From Rhizorhabdus sp049889055 (GTDB lineage Bacteria; Pseudomonadota; Alphaproteobacteria; Sphingomonadales; Sphingomonadaceae): a stretch of 64,000 bases of DNA. Below are positions 6,000-15,486 of this stretch, one piece after another. Below the pieces are notes generated by a model. The model was not told the DNA's origin and did not search any database. It saw only the letters and a program-made list of their open reading frames with translations. Positions within the stretch are counted from its first letter, which is position 1. Each line of letters starts with the position of its first letter. The DNA is taken from the NCBI RefSeq assembly GCF_049889055.1, contig NZ_JBLTWO010000015.1, positions 1 through 64,000 on the forward strand. The letters are read 5' to 3'. The position numbers were made by a program, and so were the translations under genes.

Positions 6000-8855
6000 G
6001 TGGGGAAGATCATCATGGGCACGGCCGTTCTGGCCGGGCTTCTGGCTTGCGGCCCGGTGACGGCAGCGAGCCCTTCATTTTTGACGCGGGCGGAAAGCAT
6101 CGACACCGCCGCCGATCCGGGCGGCGCGGTGATCGCGTGGCAGAATGTGCTCGCGACTACGCCAGCCGGCGCCCGCGCGCGGGCCCGTGCGCTGCTGGGC
6201 CTTGGCGAAGCGCTGGTAACCGCCTCGCGAAGCGACGAGGCTATCCCCATCCTCGAGCAGGTGGAGCGTGCCAGCGACGCGAGGCCCGAACAGCGCGCAA
6301 GGGCGATGACATTGCTCGGCTCGGCCCTCGCCGACGCCAACCGGCTCGACGATGCGAAGGCGAAACTGGCCGGGGCCATCGGCGCATGGCGCGGCATGTC
6401 TCCGCAGGGCGGCGGACAAGAGGCGATCGCTCTGAACATCCTGGCGACGGTCCACTTCGCGGCGGGCGACCTCGCCGAAGCCGAGCGGGTCGGCGTCCAG
6501 TCTATCGAACTCTACCGCCGGTCGGGCGCGCCCGAGGATGCCGAACTGGTCGGCTTCATCGGCAACATGTCGACGATCACGCTGCAGGCGCGCAAGCTGG
6601 AGGCGAGCGAGGCCTATGCCCGCGAGGCGATGACACTGGCGGGCCGGATCCTGCCCGAGGACCATCCGACCGCGATCGTCGCGCTCACCAATTGGGTCGC
6701 CGTATTGGCGGCGCAGAACCGGCGCGAGGAGTCGGTCGACATATTGAAGCGCATCGCCGCGCTGCGCGAGAAGCGGTTCGGCCCGGACTATCCCCCGCTG
6801 GCCATCACCTACAACAACCTCGCCCGCAATCTGCTGTTTCTCGGCCGGGCGGCGGAGGGCGAGCCCTATGCACGCCGCGCGGTCGCCATAGGCGAAAAGA
6901 CGCGAGATCCCGCCGACCAGGTGCTGGCGGCTTTCCGCGACAATCTCGCCGACCAGCTCGTCGATCTCGGCCGGGAAGCGGAATCGGTCGAGATCCGGCG
7001 CGGGGCCATCGCGGGACTGGGCAATGGCAACCAGCAGCGGGCGATGCGGCTGCGCAGCTCGCTCGGCAAGACGCTGCTCAAGATGGGCGACGACGAGGGC
7101 GCCCGGCAGCAGTTCGACCTGGTCGATCAATGGCAGGCCCGGACCCTACCCGACACCCATCCCGATCGGATCGAGATCCGCAGCTATGGCGTGCTGCTCG
7201 CTGCGAAGCTCGGAAAACCTGACGCGAAAGCGCGGCTGACCGCCCTGTCAGCCGATGTCGAACGCGAACTGTTCGCCAACGCAGATCCCGATCGCCGCGC
7301 CAGTTCGGTCGCCGACCTGCTTGCGCGCCTGCTCGACGCGAGCTGGCTTACCGGAGACCGCGCAACAGGCTTTCGCATCGCGCAGTTAATGGCCTTGGAC
7401 GAGGCCGGACGCGCCATCTACGCGGTTTCGACCCGCACCGCAGCGCGTGTTCCCGAGGCGGCCGTGCTGGTCCGCAGGCGGCAGGATCTGCTGGCCGAAC
7501 GCGACCGGTCGACCCAGGCTGCGCTGCGCGCCTACGGCAAGGGCGACGCCGATTATCGCGAGGCGACCGCCGCGGTGGCCAAGGTCGATGCGGCACTGGT
7601 CGAAACCGAGACCGCTCTGCGAAGCCTGAGCCCTGCCGATACCGCGCTGACCCGATTCCAATCGCTGGACGAGAAGTCGGTTGCCGCCCGCCTCGACGGG
7701 AAGGAGGCCCTGCTGATGCCGGTGCCGCTCGGCAAGGACATCCTGACCTTCGTGGTCCGCCGCGACCGCGCCGACTGGGCGCGATCCGAGGCATCGACGG
7801 TGCTGGCGGACATATCCGCGATGCGCTCTTCGCTGAACGTCGACCTGTCGGCACGCGGCGCGCTCGCCGACCAGGCCGCCGCCCGGCCCGCCTTCGACCG
7901 GGCGCTCGCCTATCGCATCTACCGGGCGATCATAGCCGAGCGGCTGGAGAAGGCGCTGGCCGGCAGCCAGAGCTGGATCGTGGCCCCGGGCGGCCCGCTC
8001 GCCGCCCTGCCCTTCGCTGCGCTCGTGACGCGCTCGCCCGAAGGCAAGGACGGCGAAGCCGCCACGCTGCGCAGGACAGCATGGTTGATCCGTCGTGCCG
8101 CGCTCACACAGATACCGGCGGTGTCGGGCCTAGGCACCGAAACGCTCTCGACGAAGCCGGGCGAGCGCTTCGTCGGTATCGGAGCGCCCCTGCTCGACGG
8201 CAAGGCCGCCCCCGGCGAGGTTCGCAGCTTCTATCGCGGCGGTGTCATAAACCGCGACGCGATCGCAGCTCTGGCGCCGCTGCCGCAGGCCGAACGCGAG
8301 TTGAACCGGATGCGCGATGCGCTGCGCCTGCAACCCGCACTGCTGGTCGGCGCGGCGGCGACCGAAGCTGCCGTCAAGCGGCAGGACCTGCGCAATGTCC
8401 GCGTCCTCGCCTTCGCGACCCATGGCCTGGTCGCCGGGGCAGTCGATCGCAACTCCGAGCCCGGTCTGGTGCTCACTCCGCCGGACCGGCCCGACGCCAC
8501 CGACGATGGCCTGCTCACCGCGTCGGAGATCGCGGCGCTCGACATCGATGCGGACTGGGTGGTGCTGTCCGCCTGCAATACCGCAGCCGGATCGAGCACC
8601 TCCGCACCGGCTCTGTCCGGCCTGGCGCGCGCCTTCCTCTACGCAGGGGGCCGATCGCTGCTGGTCAGCCACTGGGCCGTCCGCGACGATGTCGCGGCTA
8701 GGCTGACGGTCGAGACGGCGCAGCAGGCAAGGCACGGAAGGAGCCGCGCCGAGGCGCTGCGCCGCGCAATGCTCGACCTGATCGATGATCGATCGCAGGC
8801 CGACGGCGCTGATCCGTCGCTGTGGGCGCCATTCATCCTCGTTGCGACACGGTAG
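6000..8855 (+). CDS. Exported TPR-CHAT (caspase-fold) protease
   Basis: About 951 residues. An N-terminal signal segment (VGKIIMGTAVLAGLLACG) ends in a possible lipobox, LLAC. Helical TPR-type repeats span roughly 40-430, a helical linker follows, and a C-terminal CHAT domain covers about 560-951. The expected catalytic pair is present: His808 in FATHG and Cys859 in LSACNT. CHAT domains are clan CD (caspase/separase-like) peptidases. The GTG at 6000 is chosen because GGGGGAAG precedes it by five bases and it adds a positive charge to the signal; an ATG at 6015 and a GTG at 5976 are alternatives. It opens the accessory block and is co-directional with the TonB receptor. Export to the periplasm makes it unlike cytosolic CRISPR-linked TPR-CHAT. 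Substrate unknown. Confidence 0.85.
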   Translation: MGKIIMGTAVLAGLLACGPVTAASPSFLTRAESIDTAADPGGAVIAWQNVLATTPAGARARARALLGLGEALVTASRSDEAIPILEQVERASDARPEQRARAMTLLGSALADANRLDDAKAKLAGAIGAWRGMSPQGGGQEAIALNILATVHFAAGDLAEAERVGVQSIELYRRSGAPEDAELVGFIGNMSTITLQARKLEASEAYAREAMTLAGRILPEDHPTAIVALTNWVAVLAAQNRREESVDILKRIAALREKRFGPDYPPLAITYNNLARNLLFLGRAAEGEPYARRAVAIGEKTRDPADQVLAAFRDNLADQLVDLGREAESVEIRRGAIAGLGNGNQQRAMRLRSSLGKTLLKMGDDEGARQQFDLVDQWQARTLPDTHPDRIEIRSYGVLLAAKLGKPDAKARLTALSADVERELFANADPDRRASSVADLLARLLDASWLTGDRATGFRIAQLMALDEAGRAIYAVSTRTAARVPEAAVLVRRRQDLLAERDRSTQAALRAYGKGDADYREATAAVAKVDAALVETETALRSLSPADTALTRFQSLDEKSVAARLDGKEALLMPVPLGKDILTFVVRRDRADWARSEASTVLADISAMRSSLNVDLSARGALADQAAARPAFDRALAYRIYRAIIAERLEKALAGSQSWIVAPGGPLAALPFAALVTRSPEGKDGEAATLRRTAWLIRRAALTQIPAVSGLGTETLSTKPGERFVGIGAPLLDGKAAPGEVRSFYRGGVINRDAIAALAPLPQAERELNRMRDALRLQPALLVGAAATEAAVKRQDLRNVRVLAFATHGLVAGAVDRNSEPGLVLTPPDRPDATDDGLLTASEIAALDIDADWVVLSACNTAAGSSTSAPALSGLARAFLYAGGRSLLVSHWAVRDDVAARLTVETAQQARHGRSRAEALRRAMLDLIDDRSQADGADPSLWAPFILVATR

Positions 8856-8861
8856 AAGGGA

Positions 8862-8886
8862 CGGCGCGGCGCGGCGCGGCGCGGCG
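8862..8886. repeat. Five tandem CGGCG pentanucleotides
   Basis: Five perfect, contiguous copies of CGGCG lie between the CHAT-protease stop and the TonB-receptor start. The tract is directly upstream of a possible TTG start at 8888 and 61 bases before the preferred GTG at 8948. Short tandem repeats in front of outer-membrane receptor genes can vary in copy number by slippage. Confidence 0.8.
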
Positions 8887-8947
8887 ATTGACACAGGCAC
8901 GTGCAAAGCCGAATGCCGCAAGCGCCTTTTGGGGAAGGACGATCAGA

Positions 8948-11734
8948 GTGCTTAGCGTAGTCATGGCCTGGCTTGCAGCCGGGCAAGGCAGCCTGATGGC
9001 CGCAGATGCCGCCGAAGAGCCGCAGCGAAGCGAACAGACGATCGTCGTCAGCGGCTATCGCGAAAGCCTGGCGACTGCAGCTGCGGCTAAACGGGCTGCG
9101 GTCGGCATAACCGAAGTGATCGACGCCGAAGGCATAGCCGACTTTCCCGACCTCAATCTGGCAGAAGCATTGCAACGCGTTCCGGGCGTTGCCATCGACC
9201 GCGATGGCGGCGAGGGGCGGCAGATCACCGTGCGCGGCCTATCCCCGGATTTCACCAGGGTTCGGATCAACGGGATCGAGGCGCTCGCCACCACCGGCGG
9301 AAAAGATCAGGCAAGCGGGCAAGGCGGGGCGAACCGGTCGCGGGGTTTCGACTTCCAGCTGTTCGCAGCCGAACTTTTCGATCGGGCAACGGTCCGAAAG
9401 ACGCTGTCGGCCGAAACCGAAGAAGGCGCGCTGGGCGCCGTGGTCGACCTGCAGACCGCCCTGCCCTTCGATCATGAGGGGCTATTCGGGTCGATGAGCG
9501 CCGAGGTCGGCTATAACGATCTCTCCAAGCGCCACGATCCACGCTTCAGCGCGGTGATCGGCAACAGCTGGGCGGACGGCAAGCTGGGAGCCCTGCTATC
9601 CGTTGCCTATGGCTCGCGGCGGATCAGGGAGGAAGGCTCCAGCAGCGGACGGTGGGAAAATCCCAGCGTCGCCGGCGCCTCGGCCGGATGCTTCCAGTCG
9701 CCGGGCCCTTGCAACAGCCCGGCGGGCGTCTACAGCGACGTCAACTCGGCATGGCACGCGCGCTTCCCGCGTTATGGCCGGCTCGATTATGACTGGAAAC
9801 GCCTCGGCGTCACCGGCTCCGTCCAGCTCCGCCCAACGGAAACGTCGTTGATCACGCTGAGCGGGCTGTTCTCGCGCGTGTCCGGAACGCGCCTCGAAAA
9901 CTATCTCGAGGTCGCTTCGCTCAATCGGGGCGGCAACCAGTCGAACCGACAGACCGACGTTCGCGATTATGTGATCAATGCCAAGAATCAGCTGATCAAA
10001 GCCACCTTCGACGATGTCGACATCCGTTCGGAGGCGCGGTTCGACGTCCTGCGTTCTACCTTTCGTCAGTTCGGCGTGCGCCTCGAGCAGGAAATCGGCG
10101 ATGGACTGAGCGTCGATGTCAACATCGGCCAGGCTCGCTCCGTCCAGAGCAATCCGGTGCAGACCACCGTGTCGCTCGATCACTACGACAGCGACGGCTA
10201 TTCCTACGATTTCTCGCAGAGCCAGAAGCGCCCGACGTTCCTTTATGGCTTCGATGTCACCGACGCGGCCAACTGGACGTTCAGCAGCAGCGCGGCTCAG
10301 GGAGATGCGTCGCTGATCCGGCTTCGTCCGAACCGGACGACCAACAGGATCAGCACCGCTCGGCTGGACACGCGGTACGAACTGAGCTCAGATATTCAGC
10401 TGAAGAGCGGCCTTCTCGCGAAGCGCTACGACTTCGCGACCAGCGAGGAACGGCGCTTCATCATCAATGGGCAGACCGATGCGGCAGTGCCGCTGCCTGC
10501 AGGAATCGGCGTTACCGACATCAGCCGGCTGGTCGGTGGCTTCGGCAAAGGGTTCGGCGTTCCGTCGGGCACGCCCACCAGCTGGCTTGCGCCCGATGTC
10601 CGACTGATTTCACGCCTGCTCGATCTCGATTGCGACTGCGTCAACCAATATGGCGACTTCCGGGTCGACTCCGCCAACCAGCTCGGCGCCAATCGCGACG
10701 TGCGGGAAACGGCGCTCGCCGGCTATCTGCAGCTCGATTTCGACACATCGGTGGCGGGCATGCGCGTGCGCGGGGATGTCGGCTTGCGCTATGCGCGGAC
10801 CCGTCTGCGATCTGGCGGCTTCGCAAGCACCCGCTTCGTCCGCGTGCGAAACCGCTATGACGATGTCCTGCCGACGGCCAATGTGACGATCGAACCGGGC
10901 GAGGACGTGCTGGTCAGGATTGCGCTTGCCAAACAGATGGCACGTCCTCAGCTCGCCGCGCTGACGCCCGGGGGCTCGATCAGCAATACGGGCCGGTCGC
11001 TGACCATCGGCAATCCACGCCTCAATCCCATCCGCGCCCGGGCGGCCGATCTCAATGTGGAATGGTATCCGAACCGGGACACGCAACTGGCCATCGGCGT
11101 CTTTTACAAGAAGCTCTCCTCCTACATCCAGAATTCCAGCATCGCCGTGCCCTTCAGCGCTACGGGCTTGCCGGCCGAACTGCTCAGCAACGGCAACGAC
11201 GCGAGCACCATCTTCCTCGTGTCGCAGTTCACGAACACGGGCGGCGGCGAGCTGAAAGGGTTCGAGCTGAGCGCGCAGCACGCCATGCGCTATCTGCCCG
11301 CACCCTTCGATGGGTTCGGGATCCAGGCCAATTTTACCCGCGCCAGCTCGAACGTCGACTATATCCTCGATGCAGGCGCAAACCCGCCCGTGACACTCAG
11401 CCTCCCGCTGGCGGGCATGTCTCGCAATTCCTGGAACGCCACGGCCTATTATGAAAAGGGCCGCTTCTCGGCGCGGATATCGGGCGCCTATCGGAGCCGC
11501 TATGTCGGCGGCGTGCCGGCCGGCAATGGCAATGACGCCCGCGGGAAATTGCACAGTTTCACCCTCGATTCCCAGCTGACTGTGCAAATCACCGAGAAGC
11601 TGCTGGCAACGCTACAGGCGCTGAACCTGACCGACATGACGGATAATCGCTGGATCAGCCTCGAGCGGCTGGAAATCGAGGAATCGTCGCATACCGGCCG
11701 GCAGTATTTCGTCGGATTGCGCTACACGCTTTAG
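8948..11734 (+). CDS. TonB-dependent outer-membrane receptor
   Basis: About 928 residues. A signal sequence ends near LMAADA. A plug domain follows, with IVVSGYRESL and then a region typical of sphingomonad/Caulobacter receptors (VIDAEGIADFPDLNLAEALQRVPGV, split here as residues before and after the conserved Leu-Ala-Glu-Ala-Leu). GGEGRQITVRGL precedes a large 22-strand barrel that ends in an aromatic strand (YFVGLRYTL). It imports a ligand through the outer membrane using TonB energy. The GTG at 8948 is preferred because GGGGAAGGA lies eight bases upstream; a TTG at 8888 would give a longer signal. One base separates its stop from the tctC-like gene, so the substrate is probably passed to that importer. 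No sigma/anti-sigma pair is adjacent. Confidence 0.92.
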   Translation: MLSVVMAWLAAGQGSLMAADAAEEPQRSEQTIVVSGYRESLATAAAAKRAAVGITEVIDAEGIADFPDLNLAEALQRVPGVAIDRDGGEGRQITVRGLSPDFTRVRINGIEALATTGGKDQASGQGGANRSRGFDFQLFAAELFDRATVRKTLSAETEEGALGAVVDLQTALPFDHEGLFGSMSAEVGYNDLSKRHDPRFSAVIGNSWADGKLGALLSVAYGSRRIREEGSSSGRWENPSVAGASAGCFQSPGPCNSPAGVYSDVNSAWHARFPRYGRLDYDWKRLGVTGSVQLRPTETSLITLSGLFSRVSGTRLENYLEVASLNRGGNQSNRQTDVRDYVINAKNQLIKATFDDVDIRSEARFDVLRSTFRQFGVRLEQEIGDGLSVDVNIGQARSVQSNPVQTTVSLDHYDSDGYSYDFSQSQKRPTFLYGFDVTDAANWTFSSSAAQGDASLIRLRPNRTTNRISTARLDTRYELSSDIQLKSGLLAKRYDFATSEERRFIINGQTDAAVPLPAGIGVTDISRLVGGFGKGFGVPSGTPTSWLAPDVRLISRLLDLDCDCVNQYGDFRVDSANQLGANRDVRETALAGYLQLDFDTSVAGMRVRGDVGLRYARTRLRSGGFASTRFVRVRNRYDDVLPTANVTIEPGEDVLVRIALAKQMARPQLAALTPGGSISNTGRSLTIGNPRLNPIRARAADLNVEWYPNRDTQLAIGVFYKKLSSYIQNSSIAVPFSATGLPAELLSNGNDASTIFLVSQFTNTGGGELKGFELSAQHAMRYLPAPFDGFGIQANFTRASSNVDYILDAGANPPVTLSLPLAGMSRNSWNATAYYEKGRFSARISGAYRSRYVGGVPAGNGNDARGKLHSFTLDSQLTVQITEKLLATLQALNLTDMTDNRWISLERLEIEESSHTGRQYFVGLRYTL

Positions 11735-11735
11735 A

Positions 11736-12755
11736 ATGGGTCGAGTCGCAACTCCCACGCGCCGCGCAGTGCTTGCCGGTCTGGCCGCGACATCGGTCGT
11801 GGGCTGCTCCGGCGGGGCGCGGCGGCTTCGTATCATCAGCGGCAGCGGCGCCGGATCGGCTTCGAGCCACCTGCTCGCGATCTTCGCGCGCCACCTCCAC
11901 CGCTATGGGATCGATGCCTCGGTCGAGGCGGTACCCCGCTCGGGTGGAAAGCTGGCGGCCCGCCATCTGTTCGAGGCACCGGCCGACGGTACGGTGATGG
12001 CCATGCTTCCGACCGGCCTGCTCTACGCAGATCTGTTGCGCGAAGAAGGCCTGACGACCGATCTCGCCGCCTTCCAGTGGATAGGCAATTTCTCCAGCGA
12101 CCGCAGGGTGTTGATGGGCCGACCCGGCGGTACGGTCCGCCAGTTTCAGGATCTGGCCGGGCGCAAACGCCCGATGCTTCTGGCCACAGTCAGCGCCGTG
12201 TCGCCCGGCTATTATGAGGCGGCCATCGTCCGCTATCTGACCGGAGCCAATATCCGAAGCGTGCCCGGCTACACCGGCGGGGCGCGGAATTTTGCGCTGA
12301 TCTCCGGCGAAATGGACGGTGTGATCGCCTCGATCGACGGATTGACCAAGCTGCTGGCCATGCCCGGTGCGACCGTCCTGTTGCGCCTTAACGGGCTTCC
12401 CATTCCGCCCGGGACCGCCGGAGCACCCGAGCGCGCGCCGCTACTCCGCGACGTCTCCCGCGGTGTGGACGCACCCGCTCTCCTCGATCTGGTGGAAGGG
12501 CATGCGAAGCTTGGCCGTATCGTTGCGATGGCGCCGGCTACGCCACCCGCCATCGTCGAACGGTGGCGCACGCTGTTCGATCTGGTGATCGGGGACCATG
12601 GATTTCGCCGCGAAGCCGCGACTGCCGGTTTCGTCATAGGCGGGCTGAACGGAGCAGCCGTAGCGAACATGCTCGACGAACTGCTCCACCGCCGGCGATC
12701 GGCGCTGGTACCCGCCCTCCGCCGCGCCATCGCGGCGCAACCGCCGATCTTCTGA
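11736..12755 (+). CDS. TctC/Bug-family periplasmic binding lipoprotein
   Basis: A 339-residue solute-binding protein of the tripartite tricarboxylate transporter (TTT) system. The N-terminus TRRAVLAGLAATSVVGC combines a twin-arginine-like signal with a lipobox (VVGC), so it is probably a Tat-exported lipoprotein. The body has TctC features: an early beta strand (RLRIISGSGAGSASS), the PRSGGKLAARHLFEAPADGTV region and the GYTGGARNFALISGEMDG segment. Family members bind citrate and other carboxylates. It is one base after the TonB receptor stop and one base before the permease start, so the three genes form a tight operon. Ligand not determinable. Confidence 0.85.
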   Translation: MGRVATPTRRAVLAGLAATSVVGCSGGARRLRIISGSGAGSASSHLLAIFARHLHRYGIDASVEAVPRSGGKLAARHLFEAPADGTVMAMLPTGLLYADLLREEGLTTDLAAFQWIGNFSSDRRVLMGRPGGTVRQFQDLAGRKRPMLLATVSAVSPGYYEAAIVRYLTGANIRSVPGYTGGARNFALISGEMDGVIASIDGLTKLLAMPGATVLLRLNGLPIPPGTAGAPERAPLLRDVSRGVDAPALLDLVEGHAKLGRIVAMAPATPPAIVERWRTLFDLVIGDHGFRREAATAGFVIGGLNGAAVANMLDELLHRRRSALVPALRRAIAAQPPIF

Positions 12756-12756
12756 C

Positions 12757-14628
12757 ATGCCGGAGATTCTGGGGACATCGATCGAGCTGATCGGTCTGGC
12801 GCTGCTGCTGGGAACCGTCGGCGGTGTGCTGGCAGGGCTTACCCCGGGGATCAACGGCCGGGCGGGGCTGCTGCTTGCGACGCCCTTCGCGATCGGTCTC
12901 GGTCCCGTGGCGGGGGCGACCTTCCTGGTGGCCTTCCACGCCGTCGTGCACAGCACTGGTGCAATCCCCGCCATCCTTCTCGGCGCTCCGACCTCGGCGA
13001 CCGAGGCGGCGACGGTCATCGACGGCTATGCGCTCACGCGACGCGGCGAAGCCGGGCGCGCCATCGGGGCCGCCCTCGGCGCCTCGGCGGCGGGAGGTGT
13101 GATCGGCGCGCTCTTCCTGATGGCCCTCGCGCCTGCTGCGCTGGCCGTGACCCGGCAGATCGGCGCTCCCGAGATTGCGGCGCTCTCCCTGGTTGGACTG
13201 TTGTCGATCGCGGCCCTGTCCGGCAGCGGCGTCGCTGGAGGCCTGGCCGGCGGCATTCTGTCGACCGCCACGGGCGTGATCCTGGCGCTGGTCGGCCTAG
13301 ACAACTTCTCCGGCGTGGCGCGGTTCAGCTTCGGCCTGATCGAGTTGCATGAAGGCCTGAGTCCCGCTGCCGTAGTGACGGGGCTCTTCGTGATCCCCGA
13401 GCTGATCCGGACATCATCGGCAAAGGACGCGACGCATGTCGAAGCGAATATCGATCCCGGAGCGGTGCGAGCGGGCTTCCGCGAAGCGCTCACGCGGCGG
13501 TGGCTGCTCCTGCGGACCTCGATCATCGGCGCGGCCGTGGGCCTCGCGCCCGGGCTCGGTGCCAGCGTCGCCGTGTGGGTCGCCTATGGCCATGCCCGCC
13601 AGACCGAAAAGCCCGAAGTCCCGTTCGGTCAAGGGGCGCTGGCGGGCGTAATCGCGCCCGAAGCCGCCAACAATGCCAAGGAGGGTGGCGCCCTGGGCCC
13701 GACCCTGCTGTTCGGCATCCCCAGCTCATCCGGCATGGGCATCCTCCTCGCCGCATTCGCGCTGATCGGGCTGGAAGTGGGGCCGCGCATGGCGGGCGGA
13801 CAGCCTTCCTTCGTCTATCTGATGGCGGCGACGATCATTCTCGCCAATCTTCTTGCCGTCGCCATCAGCCTTCCGGTGCTGCCAGTGATCGGCCGGATCG
13901 CAACGCTCCGCAAAGATGCGGTATCGATCTTCGCACTGACCGCAGCGATCGGCGTCACGTGGATGACCGATCCTTCGCCGGTCACCCTGCTCGTACTGGC
14001 CGCCATGACCCTGCTCGGCCTTGTGATGAAGGCGACCGACATTCCCCGCGCACCGCTGCTGCTGGGCTTCGTCCTTGCACCTATGCTCGAGTCCGGCCTG
14101 TTTCGTTCGGTTGCCATCTATGGCGACGCCGCCCTTTACCGCCCGGGCGTGCTGCTGATCTTCGGTATCGGCGCGGTGATTGCGGTTCCTGCGCTAGCCC
14201 GCTGGCGCCGGGGCAGCAACACGGCGCCCGCCGAGCGGGCCGCCATTTTGCCGCTCGTAGTGACGCTGTTTGGCGTACTGATGGTGGGCTCGCTTGCAGC
14301 CCTCTGGCATCATCCGACGCCTACACGCCTGCTGCCGGGCCTGGCCGGGATTGCCGGGCTCTGCGCAAGCCTGCAGCTGTTCTGGCGTATCGCCGGGACA
14401 GCACCGCGCGGTGCCGATACCGCCCCCTCCTCCCCCGACAGTTTTCAGTTGGCCGGCCTCGTCTGCTTTGCCGTGGCAATACCTATCATCGGCGTGGCAT
14501 CCGCAGCGGGGCTGGTCGTCATCGGCCTGCTCGTCCGTCTCGATGGATGGAGAACCAAGACCATCCTCGCCGGCGCGCTCACGGCGCTAGCCACGGCCGG
14601 CCTGACACTGCTGAGACCCGCCCTGTGA
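12757..14628 (+). CDS. TctA permease with fused TctB-like tail
   Basis: A 623-residue polytopic inner-membrane protein. Residues 1 to about 490 match TctA, with TPGINGRAGLLLATPF, the LGAPTSATEAATVIDGYA loop and the second pseudo-repeat around PEAANNAKEGGALGPTLLFG. TctA is normally about 500 residues. The remaining C-terminal 120 residues carry about four further membrane segments and resemble the small subunit TctB, for which there is no separate gene. I infer a TctA-TctB fusion. With the TctC-like lipoprotein and the TonB receptor it completes a trans-envelope import route for an organic acid. Confidence 0.85.
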   Translation: MPEILGTSIELIGLALLLGTVGGVLAGLTPGINGRAGLLLATPFAIGLGPVAGATFLVAFHAVVHSTGAIPAILLGAPTSATEAATVIDGYALTRRGEAGRAIGAALGASAAGGVIGALFLMALAPAALAVTRQIGAPEIAALSLVGLLSIAALSGSGVAGGLAGGILSTATGVILALVGLDNFSGVARFSFGLIELHEGLSPAAVVTGLFVIPELIRTSSAKDATHVEANIDPGAVRAGFREALTRRWLLLRTSIIGAAVGLAPGLGASVAVWVAYGHARQTEKPEVPFGQGALAGVIAPEAANNAKEGGALGPTLLFGIPSSSGMGILLAAFALIGLEVGPRMAGGQPSFVYLMAATIILANLLAVAISLPVLPVIGRIATLRKDAVSIFALTAAIGVTWMTDPSPVTLLVLAAMTLLGLVMKATDIPRAPLLLGFVLAPMLESGLFRSVAIYGDAALYRPGVLLIFGIGAVIAVPALARWRRGSNTAPAERAAILPLVVTLFGVLMVGSLAALWHHPTPTRLLPGLAGIAGLCASLQLFWRIAGTAPRGADTAPSSPDSFQLAGLVCFAVAIPIIGVASAAGLVVIGLLVRLDGWRTKTILAGALTALATAGLTLLRPAL

Positions 14629-14648
14629 CTCATGACAAGGATATGCCC

Positions 14649-15479
14649 GTGAACGCCCTGCTGCCGCTGGACGATGTGGAAGCCCAGGCGCGGGCAGCGT
14701 GGGACATAGGTTCCAAGCTGTGCACCAGCTGCGGCGCCTATCATCAGATCTGGGGCCTGATGCGCCTGGCAGGCGCAGTCGGCGGGCCGAAGGTCGACGA
14801 GGATTTTCTCGGCCCGGTGCTGGGAAACGTGAAAGCAGGTCAGGGCCGCATATTGATCGCGGGCGCCGCCGATGCGGGGCTTCTCCAGCTGGTCGTCCAC
14901 GCACTACCCGATCGGCCGCTCGATGTCTGCGTCGCCGATCGCTGTCCTGCCCCGCTCGCCCTCATCGATCGCATCGAGGCGCCCGATAGGGTGTCGATCA
15001 GGACGATGCAGTTGGACTTGCGCGAACTGACCCACGAGCGACGCTACGATCTGATCCTTTCGCATTCGATGCTGTCCTTCGTGCCTGCTGCATCGAGGGC
15101 GCCGTTCCTCGACCGGCTGAGACGCGCGCTTGTTCCGGGCGGGACGCTTCTGCTTGTCCTGCGGACCGCGCCGAAACCGACCGAGGCTGCAGCGCTCGCG
15201 CATGATGATGTCTGGTTCGAGCGTGCCATGCGCCTGTTTGCCGATCATCAGGACCTCAGTCGCTTCGCCGGCCCCGAGCTGCCGTTGAGGCTTAAGGACT
15301 ATATGGCTGTCCGCACATCCCGCCTACACGCGTTCCACACTCCCGACGAAGTGACCGATCTTCTCCGCGAAGCTGGCTTCGTCCTCGTCCAACATCAGGA
15401 AAGCGGAGAGAGCACCCGGCTGGAAGCTGCCGGTCAGACCATCGTCAAACGAAGCCACATCTTCGTCGCGACCACCTGA
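14649..15479 (+). CDS. SAM-dependent class I methyltransferase
   Basis: About 276 residues. The Rossmann methyltransferase core has motif I GRILIAGAADAGLLQLV, an acidic motif II (VCVADRCPAPLALIDRIE) and motif IV (YDLILSHSMLSFV), plus a post-motif strand ALVPGGTLLLVLR. An unusual N-terminal CTSCGAYHQIWG (Cys-x2-Cys, then His) could bind metal. GTG at 14649 is preferred for its 7-base distance from AAGGA; an ATG at 14643 is in frame. It lies at the end of the receptor-importer operon and converges on the ATP-grasp gene with seven bases between stops. Substrate unknown. Confidence 0.8.
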   Translation: MNALLPLDDVEAQARAAWDIGSKLCTSCGAYHQIWGLMRLAGAVGGPKVDEDFLGPVLGNVKAGQGRILIAGAADAGLLQLVVHALPDRPLDVCVADRCPAPLALIDRIEAPDRVSIRTMQLDLRELTHERRYDLILSHSMLSFVPAASRAPFLDRLRRALVPGGTLLLVLRTAPKPTEAAALAHDDVWFERAMRLFADHQDLSRFAGPELPLRLKDYMAVRTSRLHAFHTPDEVTDLLREAGFVLVQHQESGESTRLEAAGQTIVKRSHIFVATT

Positions 15480-15486
15480 ACCCCGG

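Noticed and set aside
6000..8855. TPR-CHAT protein as part of a gRAMP/Craspase CRISPR system
   Set aside because: No cas gene, CRISPR array or reverse transcriptase is present in the window, and the protein has an export signal.
13500..15479. Long frame starting inside tctA as one large protein
   Set aside because: Only the part from 14649 matches a methyltransferase; the upstream part is an off-frame reading of tctA.
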